Positions 37,026 to 49,040 of a stretch of DNA of 64,000 bases are shown one piece after another. This DNA is from Warburgia ugandensis (Eukaryota > Streptophyta > Magnoliopsida > Canellales > Canellaceae). The first letter of the stretch is position 1, and each line of letters starts with the position of its first letter. Under the pieces are notes generated by a model. The model ran no database searches. It saw only the letters and a program-made list of their open reading frames with translations, and had not been told where the DNA came from. Made by a program: the position numbers and the translations under genes. Where the stretch lies: the NCBI GenBank assembly GCA_035236585.1, contig CP141139.1, positions 23,762,990 through 23,826,989 on the forward strand. Direction: 5' to 3'.

Positions 37026-38439
37026 CAAGAAATGAATCTCTCATACAAGGGTTAAACATATTTTTCTCATTATGTACCGAATCCAATGAGCTAATGGTTC
37101 ACATAAATCTTTTGAATGCTCATCAGGCAAAGGAAAGTAATCTCTAAGAGTGGATGTTATCATCAAGAATATTAGGGGTCTTTTACTTTAATTCCTTCTT
37201 TTTATCTCCTCTTTCAGGCTACGTTCCACCTAAGATCAATAGGTCTTTAACTAAGACAGAATATAGGCTTAGGACATGTTCAGAGAAGAAAGGTATAAGG
37301 ATTTCAAAAGTTCAAAATTGAGTTGAGATCTTCAATGACTATCTGTTAGGACAACTTTTTCTTTTGGGTTGTACTTGAAATGAATATCTCTTTCATATTT
37401 TCTTTTTCTTTTTCATTATTCTTCTTCTTCATTTTTCTTTTCTTTGGCTTCTTTAGAAGAAAAACTACATAATTTTCTCACTTATTGACTTTTTGTCCTA
37501 CTTTTGAACTTTTTCTACTAACTCTGCTCATTTTGACAATCGGTAATGAATATTTATTTTACTAGCTTGTTTTGGGTTAAGGTGAATGGGGTTAAAAAAG
37601 AAAAGGCTTAATAATATGCTCAAAGGGGCTAACTAGTGGTATGATATACTATATAGGCTTTATATCTTTAGGTTGAGCAAGGATGGCCTATAAAATTTCC
37701 TAGGTTTCCTAAAGCCTATTTGATTCAATAATTTTTCTGGAATTAAAGCTATTGCTCCTATTTATTTTTTATGTTTAACCAAAACAAGGATAATAGGATC
37801 ACACTAATCTATATACGCTAAAGAAATTGTGAAATTACTTATAACTCTCTAAAAGAAGATAGTCTTTAAATCTCACGGTGTCATAGGTCTCCACTGATTT
37901 TCCTCAGGGTCTTTAAGTCATACCTCTTTATTAGTCATGATTATGTGTTGTGTGTAAATGGTTCTCAAAAATTAACTTTCATAAAATGTTTCAACACATG
38001 AATGATATGCAAAACTAATCATATGCATTCATATTAAGAGGTGAAAAATTTAGACTTACTAAGTTTTGAACATCCACTTCTCATCACAATAAAGGAACTC
38101 TACCTTAAAAAAAATATATCTTTTTCTTTTTTTCAAATTTATTTTTTTTCTAAAGAATCAAGGAAACTTAAGAAAATTCAAAATTCCTATATACATCTAC
38201 AGCCCCAACCTAAATGAAACATTGTCCTCAATATTTGAAAAAAGTAGGATCCTATATGATAGTGGAAGGATGTAGAAGATGGAGATTTGAAAAACATTTG
38301 GGCTACCTCCCAAGAAGCGCTAAGTTTTACGTCTTCAGAAAAACATGGCCTAACCTAAATTTCTAAACTTAGAGCTAACTAGGCCAGATTATTTGTACTA
38401 AGCCTAACCTTAAGATGAAATGGCGAGATTTCTCGCGCC

Positions 38440-38660
38440 ACTTCAAAATCTTATGGTAATCTATATATTGCCTCTGCCCTAAAATTTTTGGTGGGGGTAA
38501 CATTAAAACAATGAAGACCACCACAATTTTTAATTGTGGGGAATCATATTGATGATCCCCCATCTTTAAAATTTCATGATAATTAATATAATTCCTCAGC
38601 CTTAAAAATTGAGGTGACGGTAACACCATAACTACGTGTACTACCATGTCTTTTTTTGGA
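38440..38660 (-). repeat. Tandem repeat of about 120 bp in K
   Basis: The minus strand encodes two similar segments, LPSPQFLRLRNYINYHEILK and LPPPKILGQRQYIDYHKILK, in a single frame. Both units keep the reading frame, so this part may once have been coding (gag-like or an accessory frame), but I do not recognise it. Confidence 0.6.
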
Positions 38661-39849
38661 CTATTGGTAGATGAATGGTCCTTTTCGTGACCAAATTGAG
38701 GGATAACAATGACCATTATATTCATGTTAACTTTTTCCCCCATTTCCTAATGTTGTCCTGATATAAGGGTATAAGCTGACTCTGGCCTTCCCTAAAAGGT
38801 TCTTCTTGTATTGCTAGAGGTGGGGACAAGGTTTGGCTTAAACTTTGGTCATCTTCCAATGTGTACCCTAGAGTTGGTTGATATAGAGCTAGTACATTAA
38901 TGGACCTTTTCTCTTCCCATTCTTTTAGCACATGCAAGATTTCAGATGGACTTAATTTACTATCTAATGGTTGCTCAAATAAGGTCTGTCGATCCCAATT
39001 AGGTACATCTTTTACATTGCAAGGCTCAATTGGAATATCAAACTCTATAGGGAGTTCTATCTAGCTTGCCATTAAGAAGTGTCCATCAAAGGCCCTATAG
39101 GTCTCTTCTAATTGATTTTAGAATAATTTGAAAGGTAGGGTTGCATGCTTGAGGTGATTATCCTAGGTGGGCCAAGGAGTGGTGATGAAATCCACCTGTG
39201 ATCTTGTGGGGTAGGGTGCCCTTACTAATTAATTTCCTCTCCTTAGCAGTTCGATCAATATATACATCACCTTAAAGCATTAAACATGCCCTAAGAATGC
39301 AATTAAAAGAATAAACTAATGCAAAATCCTAAAAATGCAACAATTATTCAAATATGCTTTTTATATGCAATTATTCTACCAAATAATGCAAGATTATTCT
39401 GAATGCAAACCCTAATCTAGGAAATTAAAGGAGTGAGGGATACTTATAGTGAGGTTTCTAATGAAGATCAAGTGTGGGCCACCTTATCCCACACTTGCCT
39501 TGTATTATACAACCCTTTAAAAATTAAAATGAAAATTGCAAATTATGAAAAGCCTCATTACAAGATTTAGTCAAAAGAAAAGGAAAATCCTAATCTAGGA
39601 AAGCAGGGAAATTTCCATTTTGATGAAGATCCACTTGCTAACATCTACCACTTTTCAATTTCCTGAAAAAGAAAGATATAAATAAGTACCAAATTTAGGA
39701 AACAAGGTGATTATGCACTAAAAAAATTGTAAAATACACCTAAAAATGCGTAAAATGCTATGCAATTCCTAAAATTTTGGACTTTTCTAATTTTTTTATT
39801 TTTTTGGATTTTTTGGAATTTTTAATTAAATTTTATAAAAACTCCATTG

Positions 39850-39874
39850 TGGGTCCTTGGCAACGATGCCAAAA
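39850..39874 (-). other. Element K primer-binding site (Athila/Tat type)
   Basis: The minus strand reads tttttggcatcgttgcc then aaggaccc, adjacent to the LTR end aaaaacataaca at 39878. It resembles the conserved TGGCGCCGTTGCCGGGGA site of Athila/Tat elements. Confidence 0.7.
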
Positions 39875-39877
39875 ACT

Positions 39878-41850
39878 TGTTATGTTTTTTGCAAGTGCAC
39901 TGGTTTTTGTAGTATAGTGCATGTAAGTATGGGTCAATCCCACAAGGACTTGCGTTAAGAAATTGGAGTTTTAATAAAATTTAGTTATTTAAGAATTAAA
40001 ACTAAATGGCAAAACTTAATAAAAAAAGTGCAGTCAGACTTCAAATGTGTTTAATCAATGAAATTATAGAGGTCCAACTAAAAGAAAATAGAAATTTAAC
40101 TAAAAAAATAAGAAAATTTCACTTCCCTAGACTGCTTATCATCAATTTCTTCAAATTTGGTCTCACACATGTCGACCAACCTTCATCAACATGTTTTTGA
40201 TGCTTCTAATTAATGATCCTCTAGAGGGATTAGGCAGATTTTAAAAATTCTAAGAGATTTGGGCTAGATAAGAAATTGAATATTTAATAGCTCAAATCTG
40301 AGTTTAGATTGTCATATTGAAGATCAGTAATGATAAACAAGCCATAGGACATCCTAACAATAAGATCTGAAAGTTGATTGAAATTTGGACTTGAAACAAA
40401 TGGGAAATTAAAGGATTCCAATGATTAAAGTAGAATTGTTAATCTACATAAGCTTGAATGAGACACATTCAGATTAAACAGTTCCTGGATTAAGTGAGAA
40501 TAACATAGAACGCAAATAGAATAGAATAGAATGCAGATAAGAACAATAACAGGACAAAAAGTGTAAATAGAATTTTTCTACTAAGGGCAAAAAAGGAATC
40601 TTTCTTGAATGTTTCTTAACTTTCCAGTAAAACAAAAAATAGGGGAGAAGGTTTTGCTAGCGACGATGGAGAAGCCGATGCCAGTGGAGCTAGGGTTAGA
40701 CTATGAAGGCGGGTCAAGCTGGCATCGTTAGGTGCCTGTAGAAGCGAACATGTGGTGCTATATCAGACTGGGTAACCAATGTGGTGTTGCCTGGAGCAAA
40801 CATGATGGTAGCAGAGCATGGCAAACAAGGGAAGCTGACCAAGCTAGAGACAGAGATGATGTGTTGCTGATGGAAGAAGAGATTGGTGAAACCAGGCAGG
40901 TGGAAAGGAAGCAAGGGTCTAGATAAGGAACGTGGAGAATAAGGAAAAAAAAATGGTTCTTGGGCAGGTGATTGATCTGAGTGTCATCTAATGGATCCGA
41001 AGGGAGTGAGTCTAGTGAACAGAGGACTTTAGGTGCGTTTAGTCACCGTCTAGGTCTAGAAATGACTGATGGAGTGGTGAAAAAGGGAGGAAGGTGAGAG
41101 GGACAAAGTGGAGTGGGGAACTATGACAAGTGGAAAGGGAAGATGGAGAATAGGGAGTGGAATTTGGACTATGGGAAAGAGATAGAAGAATGAGAGATAG
41201 ATGGTGGTGCAATAAACAAAACAAAGACAAAAAGGAGATTAACTGAGGTGGCATTGTGGAAGGAAATTGGAAAACAAAGGAGGGGTGTGAGAGAGAGATG
41301 TGAAAGACTATGATAGGAAAAAACATGAAAGCAATAAGGAACGATGAAGAAGATGGCTAGCAAGTGAAGGAGAAATAATAGCTAAACTCAAAAACATTCC
41401 CCTCAAGACTCCACGACTCCTTTTTAAAGTTTTCTTCTGCTCCCAATTCTCCTCTCCTCTTTCATTATCTTCTAAGAATTAGTTTCCTCCTAGGAAACTT
41501 CCTTTTTTTTTTCAAATCCTATCCCTAATCTCCTCTCTTTATTAGGAAACCATCCCCTCTTGCCTTATTGATCTTTAAGGTGATCTACACCGTTGAAATT
41601 CAATCTGGTCCCTCCAAACCTTCTTTAGTTGATTTACAAGACAAAAGACTAGATTAGAGTCATCCAAATCATACACTAAGCACTTGATTAGCTCATATGA
41701 TCATCTGACTGTTAATTTTGACAATTTATGGTTGGATTGTCAATTTGAGCTAAATTTCATATTTTATTTGAAAATCACCAAATTGATGAGATAGATGATC
41801 TAATTAAATGCTAAACTAGGGATCTTTTGGCCAAAATTAACTACTTAACA
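39878..41850 (-). repeat. Element K 5' LTR (about 2 kb)
   Basis: Left edge TGTTATGTTTTTTGC, right edge ctacttaaca (minus strand TGTTAAGTAG). Similarity to the 3' LTR covers 39878-41400; the outer 450 bp has no counterpart in the left LTR. The right edge is inferred from the TG..CA ends and the resumption of G-leader-like sequence. Confidence 0.65.
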
Positions 41851-42166
41851 ATGTCCCTCTCCCTCTGAATTAACCACCCCATCAGCAACCAATATGCTAG
41901 CTAAGGCTCATAAGAGGAGGTCAAAACCTCATCAACTAGGTTACCCAAGGCTCTACTGCTGCCCTTGGCCCTATATGCTACCTATGCTTCCAATGATGAT
42001 GGCAAGCCATCACTACATCTCCATCAAGGCATCTAAAAAAACCAAGGTTCCAATAAGACTTCTTTTCTAACCATTGTCACCAAATTCCTACCAAGTCTAG
42101 GCCTTTAGCCTCATAATTATTGACATATTGACTCTCAGTGATTTTAATTGTGATTAGTATGGCATG
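41851..42166 (-). mobile_element. Element G leader / start of gag
   Basis: Sequence between the K LTR and the G primer site. Some minus-strand words resemble the start of a gypsy gag (Ala/Glu-rich, PRAAVEPWVT-like), but no motif is decisive. Assigned by position. Confidence 0.5.
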
Positions 42167-42184
42167 TGCTCTGATACTAGAATC
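42167..42184 (-). other. Element G primer-binding site
   Basis: The minus strand reads gattc then tagtatcagagca, next to the LTR end GGGATGTTACA at 42185. It matches the initiator-Met tRNA complement except at one or two bases. Confidence 0.78.
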
Positions 42185-45100
42185 TGTAACATCCCATGTT
42201 TTACAAACATTTCTCAATTTTTATGTTTAGAAAGTAGCAAAAATTTCCTTGATTTAAATAATAGGATCAGAGTGATAATATATATATAAGTAATTTTGAA
42301 AATTCATCAAACTTTTTTGAAGTTTTATGATAAAACCTCCACATATATGTAAAATAATAACTTCCTAACCTAGAAATTGTTGGAGATATATGCCATAGGA
42401 TCACCCATACTATCACAAGTAAAGTCACACATGCCATTCAAATAAATAAAAAAAGTTCATGTTTATAGTCATCCCATGTGTCTATAGAAGTTAAATACTC
42501 TACAATACCAAAATGAAATCCTATACATGAATTCTATCAAAATAACTATACCAAAGGAATCTTTGTCTCACAGCTAAACTGATCCAGTTACTTTCACCTT
42601 CCCTAGGTCCCTCGCTCAAGCTACTTAGAGTGTCACCTAAAATGTTGGTTGTAGGGGTGAGCAAAACAACCGCTCACAATATGAAGAAAAACTAACATGA
42701 GCTTGCATGCCTAAACTAAGTCTTACAAATAGCATACATATAGGTGTATGTATCTCTATATCCATATACATAGTTTCTAAAGTGGAAATTTATGACACAT
42801 AAAACAAGGATCCACAAAGAAAAACTGGTGATCTCAAATTCTCTGCAATGTTCAGAAGAATTTGATATGCCAGTCAAACTAGTATGCTCAAACAGTTTAC
42901 ACCAAACCAAGTCGCGTAGCTCTCAGTCCATAATGCACAAATCCATGCACCCATTGCTGTGGAAAACTGATCACTCCATATCACAATGATATACAATCAT
43001 ATGACTAGGGACACATTAATGGCATAAATCTTACCAGGAGGAACAACACACCCAACATGCTAACAACACACAGACACCTATGCTTGTAGGGCCCTACCAT
43101 AACCGCTAGTGACTAACATGGCCTCTACATCAACTCATGGATACCCTCATGGCCATGACTCACTGGACCTCATGGGGTCTACCTTACCACTCAAAGAACT
43201 TCCCCACAAGAAAAGTACTCCTACTGCCCTTTGTCTCCATCACAGAACTGGTATCAATCTCATCTCAGTGGTCATGGGCAACTACACCTCCTAGCATAGC
43301 GTCTCTATGCCTTATAGAATACTCACACAGTGCACCTGTAGAGCGATCTAGGACTCTGCCAAAAGCCTTGAAGAAAATCCATAACTCATGGCTCATAAAA
43401 AAAATCCATATCTCATGACTCGCCACCACTCATTAGCACCTACTAAGTATTGATGAAAACAATGTCTCCATGCCCTTAGCAAAATCCATAAAACCATCAT
43501 CCCAAATCATGAAAAAGTGTGAATTGTAATATGATGGTGTGTTAAGCACTAGTACCATGTTCTGATAGTGTTAGATGCTTCGTTAATCCCATTATTTAAC
43601 TATAATGTAACTTTAGTTAATGTTGCCTTACTTATGAAGTTTAAGGGGCTAGATGTCCATTTAACAAGAACATGTATCTTCATTTCCACCTCTAGTGTTT
43701 CAGTACTTAATGTTTTAATGATCTTTCTTAGATTAATGATCCTTTTACCTCAGTCTAGATCATACATTTCATGTATTATTCCTTTTTGCAATTTGAGATT
43801 TACTTACTTGGTATGTCCCCAAACTACTAAGTTTTCTTAGGCTATGATCCTAATTCCATTAACTTCACATTCTTATAACCTAGAGGAGTAGGACCTTTTT
43901 CATTGTAGTTCTTAGGTTGATATGTGATTACTACACCCTACTTAATACTCTTATTTTTTCGGTCATAAAGTTCATAATGTTTAACAATTTATTTTAGAAA
44001 CTCCATTTATAGTGTCGATAATTATAGTTAACCTAGATTCAAATTCTAGGTATGACTAAGTTTTCCCCTCACTATAATTAGTTTTGTAGGAATATAATTA
44101 CTAAGACTTAGGTGGAAACAAGGTATGCACCTTCATTTTCCAAGTTTGTATGATTAGATTAATTAATCAATAAGGAGACTAAGGCATAAATGACTATGAT
44201 ATAAATGGTTAAGCAATAGGAAGTTAGGGAAAAAGACAGTCATTAAAATGAAATGATAAAGACGTAAGGGACTAAGTCTTAGGGGATTAGGGCTCAAAAG
44301 ATTTAGTTATAGATGACTATGCTTTAGTAAGGCTTAGGTGATTATGTCATGGATGATAAATGCTTGGGTGATTAAAGCATAACTATCTTGAGTTAAAAGA
44401 TGTTATGTCATGGAAAACTATGGGATACGAGTGAGTTGAAGGAGCCTAAGTCTTGAGTAACTAAGTTCATAGATGAGTGAGTTGAAGGAGACTAAAGCCT
44501 AAGAATTTTAACCTAGTAATCTAAGTATTTTTAAGTTCCCATATAAGTATGGTTAAGCTTCCCAAATTTTCCAACACAACTAAAGTTTATGAATTGCCAT
44601 GTTGTTCGACATAATATGTAACTTCAGTGCAAGCATTTTTCAGCCTAAGTAGCTCAAAATTCCCATTTATAGTTTAGATGTAATTTTTAGTATTTCTAAA
44701 TTCTAGCTAAAAGGGACTTCAGTATTTTAGAATTCCAAATTCCTGTGTAAACTGTTACATTCTCAAGTTCTAGTTATAGATTTCTACATTCCTATGTTCT
44801 AGTTATAGGTGTTATTTTAACATCATTGATTTTCAGCACCTATATTGTTTTGGGGTTGGAAATTCTATGACTAATTTGATTTGAATCCTTTACTTTACCG
44901 GATCAACTATTTAACACTTAAGATTTCAATCCACTTAAACCAAATCTCAAAAATGGTATTAAGAACAAAGAGGGAGATGTCATTTCCAACTTAACACGAG
45001 CAGGAAAGATGGTGCTCACTGTATCTTAATAAATCAACTATTTCCATTAAAACTTTTCTAATGATAACATCTAGGTTTATTGATTTAACAAGGTCTTTTG

Positions 45101-47210
45101 ATTTTTTATCATAAAACATAATGGAGCCTCATAAGTAGCAAAAAAATTAGCACAAATTCTCTGCACAGTGTGCAAAAAATTTAGTTATCTCCTGGAAAAA
45201 GCTCCTCAAACAATTAGTTTAGATTTGATTTTTGTCTAGAGAATTGCCATACATTTGAAGATTAATATGTAAACTAGAAAACCCATGTTTTACTTTCTTT
45301 AATATGGTGTTTATATGAAAGTTATAGGCTAGGACTAAGTGCTGCCTTACGACAGGTGTGTGCAAAAAAATAGGGTGCACCCAGTCCCTATTCTAGTCTA
45401 TAGCTAATAAAATTAAATCATTGACTGGAGAAACTAAATCTTTAATTCATCAAATGGATGTTTATACATCGAAAATAAAAACCCAAAAAGGGTTTCACAA
45501 TGAAGGTGAATCATAGGGGAATTCATAATGAGAATCGTCCCATGTTTTTCATATTGCATACAACAATGACACAGAGCTCTAACAATAATGATTCTTGTAA
45601 TCTCAGGTCAATTCGAGAAATATTTAGTCATGCATTGGAGCTATAAATCACCAACATGCAGCAAAGAATCAATTGACATTTAGTAGACAAAATCATATCA
45701 TCACAATAGAATATTTTCATATAGATGTTCATATGCATGTTTTTACCACTACAGAAAATGAAGTTCATGCAAATACTATTGAAATATGGTTTTTCTTTGC
45801 CTGGCTAAACCAAACTACATATTAGTAATTCTTCCTAGAAGGATCGCTTGCCTAGTTTCAAGCTTGAGAGTCTAGAATTTTAGCCGAGTTGCTCTCATGT
45901 GTTACTGGTTCTTACCTCCCTACATGGAATTCCAATTGAAGCAAAAATCCTAGCTCCACCTCTCCCAACTCCACTGGTAGCCTTCCCATTTTGTCCCTTT
46001 AAATCACTATGTTTGCATTCACTCATAACATCTTTCCCCAACTCATCTTTCTCACTACTATGAGCTAAGTTTTAGTGAGCTTTCTACATGGAGTTTTTCT
46101 TAACTAGGATCTTCCAATGTTTTAGCTCACTCTGTCCTTCAAGCTTCCCCGTTTATTCTCTAATTTTTCAATCTCCACCTTTACAATCACCTTCCTACTC
46201 CCCAATTCCAGTCATCTTCTTCCTCACCCACTCTTTCCAAGTTTTTCTCTCCTCTTCTTCATATGGCTAGAAATCTTAGCCTAATGGCTTATTCTATTTT
46301 AAACTTAGATATTGCATGTAAAATAAAAGGACAAGCAGCTTTGTGGGGTCAGCTAACTGCCATGGGGAGACTTTTCCACATGGCTAACTAGATCTCTTCC
46401 ATCCAACCATCAGTTCTAATGTCCCCAGTTTTCTGGTTTTTCAATTAAAACCCTCAATAACCTAAAACTTTACAATTGTACCATGGTTAGTGTCAACTTT
46501 ACAATTGTACCCTAGCTAGTAATAAAACAGACTTTTTGTTTCTAAGTTATTTCTTAGAATTTCTCCATAGGCTTTGGGTTGGGATTAGGCTAGGACTTTC
46601 CTTTCCTAACTAACGTAAAAATTTATCATTTTAATTCTACTTTTAATTGTAATTATATTTTAAAAATATTACTTAGATTGCTTAATAATTACTTAATGTT
46701 ATCTTTAACTTCTCCTTTTTCAAAAAAATTATTTCTAATTTTTTAGGTCACTCTAATAATCACCCCATGGTTGTTATCCTAAAATAATTCCTGACATGCT
46801 CATTCAATTTCTCCCTTAATGGTTAAGATATATACATAATAACTAATTAAATAAATGAAAATTTTACACTATTTTTTTGTAAATAATTTATTCTTAATTG
46901 GAAATATATATTTACATATATTACTCTATAGGGTGCTGAAGCATTAACAATACTCTAGTTTGTGGACAATGATTGTTGTTATGGTGGTGACAAATAGATC
47001 ATGTGGTATGAATTTCTATCCCTTCTTAATCACCTTACTTATTTTAATTACATTTGAGGATTTCACAAAGTAACACCCTGCTTGAAGATTGGTAATTAAA
47101 AAGTACCTATGTATTATATTATTTCCATACTCTTCAAGAAAAAAAGGAAAGTTTTGCTGGTTTTACAATGAAATTTTTAAATGTCATTTCTTGAGAACTG
47201 GGATGTTACA
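42185..47210 (-). repeat. Element G 5' LTR (5026 bp)
   Basis: Begins TGTAACATCCCA and ends TGGGATGTTACA, a perfect 12-bp terminal inverted repeat. It is collinear with 347-5367 for most of its length. A primer-binding site adjoins the left edge, which fixes it as the 5' LTR of a minus-strand element. It has no recognisable gene and no obvious TATA site. Frames such as 43568-43840 (90 codons) have no known similarity and are also in the 3' LTR only as broken sequence. Confidence 0.85.
44160..44520. repeat. Degenerate short-word array in the G 5' LTR
   Basis: Counterpart of 2700-3050: gactaagtcttaggggatt, gtaaggcttaggtgatta, gtcatggatgataaatgc and similar. The two copies differ in word number and order. 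Confidence 0.5.
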
Positions 47211-47751
47211 GGGATGATATTGATTACTAAAGTCATAGTTTTTCAAATACTCAATCTAGCATTGTTACCTCATACTTAGATCACTTGGTAAAAATATGTA
47301 TTTGAGACTTTTGTGAGCTGTAAAGACCTCAAACTTCTCATCATATAAATAGTGTTTATAAATCTTCGAGGCAAATACTATAGCAATTAACTCCAAATCA
47401 TAGAGGGGGGATATTTTGCTTCATGAGTCTTCAATCGCTTAGAAGCATAAGCAATGGCTTTACCATGACACATCAACACACATCTGAGACCCTTACCCGA
47501 CACATCACTATAAACCAAAAAACCTCCACAAGTGCTAAAACAAGTCTTTTCTTCAACTCCTAAAACTCTATTCGCACTCCTCTGTCCACAAAATTTCTTA
47601 TCCTTCCTGGTCAGCTATGTCATAGGTTGAGAAAACATAGAAAACCTTTCTATAAATCTCTTGTATTATCTTGCAAAACCAAAAGTCCTTCAAATCTTTG
47701 TCACTATTTTGGAGTTTTCCCAATTAATGATAGCATCCACCTTCTTAGGAT
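47211..47751 (-). pseudogene. Element H: gypsy reverse transcriptase / RNase H fragment
   Basis: Minus-strand landmarks: DPKKVDAIINWE near 47720-47750, FGFARYYKRFIERFS near 47650, a SDVSGKGLRCVLM...GKAIAYASKRLK block near 47430-47500, HEAKYP near 47415, and a NQYHP-like block at the edge of G. These are the end of gypsy reverse transcriptase and RNase H. It is a small broken fragment between G and E. I did not find its other half on the far side of G. Confidence 0.78.
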
Positions 47752-49025
47752 CAACTACTAGACTTTTAAAAAGAGCCATGATTGTTTTGAGAATGCATGT
47801 TTTATATGACTTGTTTAGCATGACTTAATTTTATTCAGCATGCATATGACGAATACATTATGCATAGACATGTTTTGCAAATGATTGCATAAATTGCATG
47901 ATTTGTGGTTACTGAGTTTTGAAAAATTACATGTTCTTGAGGGTTACCAAAAGATGCTGGAGTGCCCAAAAGACGCTGGGTAGGTAGTTTTGAGGGCCAG
48001 GTAGTTGTGAGGGACCCAAAGAGGACAGGTTTTGAAAAAGAGGTTTTTGCTTGATTGATTGTATATGATTTGGGCTATTAAGCTCGTGGGCGCTATGCCG
48101 AGAGGTCTGGGGTGGCCTCCCAGTCTCTACCACTATTAGGCGGAAAAGGGTACCACGCTGAAAAAAGGCATGTCCCTATGTCGACTGCATGTGGTACACG
48201 GGGCTACCATTGGTGTCACGGCACTGGGTCGATGTGTCATATGCCCCATGGAGGCTATGACCGAGTGTCCCCACGTACCCGGGGACTACACGGCGGTGAG
48301 GTCGTGGGCATAGTGGGCCCTATGTTTTGAGGATTTACTTGCATTGCATACGGCATGACATGAGGTTGGTCAACCATACCATATATCCATGAGTTGGATT
48401 CAGTTGAGCATCTTATGCATATCATTATGTTTATGATATATATATGATACTTTCGACTTGGATTTTGCGATTCTTTAAGTCGTCAGTATTCCAATTCGAC
48501 AATGGTTTTTAATATCGATATTGAACATGATTGTTCAAACATGAAAATGTTTTAAAGAGTATATGATTTTAAACGTAGCATGCATTGTAAAACTAGTAGT
48601 GATAGACTCCCACTGAGTATAATATATACTCACCCAATCCTTAACATTTTTCAGGATAGCTCCATTCACGACTAGAAGACGCCTCAGGAAATGTTAGTGC
48701 TACGAGCATTAAAAATCAAAAGGAGACAATTATACATGTAAGTAAACACTCTACCCTTTGGACATGTATTTGTATTCATTTACAGTTGGGCTGTGAGCCG
48801 TGACTAGATAGACCTGGGAAGACATTTATGATTTCTAAAATTTTCAAAAACTACTTTGGTTGTTGTGAAAACAAATGACACTCGGGGTTTTCAAAATGAG
48901 TTTAAAACTAATGATTTTCCGCCGCATTGCATGGTTTTTATAAAATGGTTTTCAAATAGGGATGCATCCTGCCTTAGGAATTAGATATTGCATTTAAAAT
49001 GCATGAGAAAACCCGGGTCATCACA
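47752..49025 (+). repeat. Element E 5' LTR (partial)
   Basis: Starts within the LTR at ctactagacttttaaaaag, matching about 53975 in the 3' LTR, and ends AACCCGGGTCATCACA beside the primer site. The promoter-bearing half of the LTR is not part of this copy. Confidence 0.85.
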
Positions 49026-49040
49026 GTTGGTGTCAGAGCC
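49026..49040 (+). other. Element E primer-binding site
   Basis: gttggtgtcagagcc directly after the LTR. It is one base off the common initiator-Met site TGGTATCAGAGC. Confidence 0.85.

Larger units (their letters stand above)
37025..39877 (-). mobile_element. Element K internal region
   Basis: About 2.85 kb. The part 37030-38360 matches J internal 56890-58070 (shared words ctaattccttctttttat, gctatgttccacctaagatc, taagttttacgtctt). The part nearer the primer site holds a minus-strand frame with a tandem repeat (38375-38743). No enzyme domain is recognised. The segment 38940-39850 is AT-rich leader-like sequence with nothing identifiable. Confidence 0.6.
35556..41850 (-). mobile_element. Element K: Athila/Tat-like LTR element without pol
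   Basis: A minus-strand element with 5' LTR 39878-41850, primer site 39850-39874, internal region about 37025-39877 and partial 3' LTR 35556-37025. The primer region reads ttttggcatcgttgccaagg on the minus strand, close to the TGGCGCCGTTGCCGGGGA site characteristic of Athila/Tat elements. The two LTRs share long blocks (for example gagctagggttagactatgaag at 36369 and 40687). There is no reverse transcriptase or integrase, so it is non-autonomous or a relic. It sits inside G gag. No clean target duplication was found. Confidence 0.72.
347..47210 (-). mobile_element. Element G: Ty3/gypsy chromovirus with giant LTRs, host of a nest
   Basis: G runs on the minus strand. Its parts from 5' to 3' are: 5' LTR 42185-47210, primer-binding site near 42167-42180, leader/gag 41851-42166 and 34600-35555, protease 34285-34560, reverse transcriptase 7200-7987 with a short continuation at 34066-34150, RNase H about 6750-7200, integrase about 6060-6700, integrase tail with chromodomain remnant 5448-5831, polypurine tract 5369-5380, and 3' LTR 347-5367. 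Later elements split it: L with F in the reverse transcriptase region and K in gag. The order of coding relics and the two related 5 kb LTRs support a single element. Its LTRs are the most diverged pair here (roughly 80-85% by eye), so it is old. It is broken, with many breaks. No matching target duplication was found at the two outer edges. Confidence 0.78.

Noticed and set aside
42185-47210. DNA transposon with 12-bp terminal inverted repeats
   Set aside because: A primer-binding site adjoins one edge and the related copy at 347-5367 adjoins a polypurine tract, so these are LTRs. No transposase and no target duplication were found.
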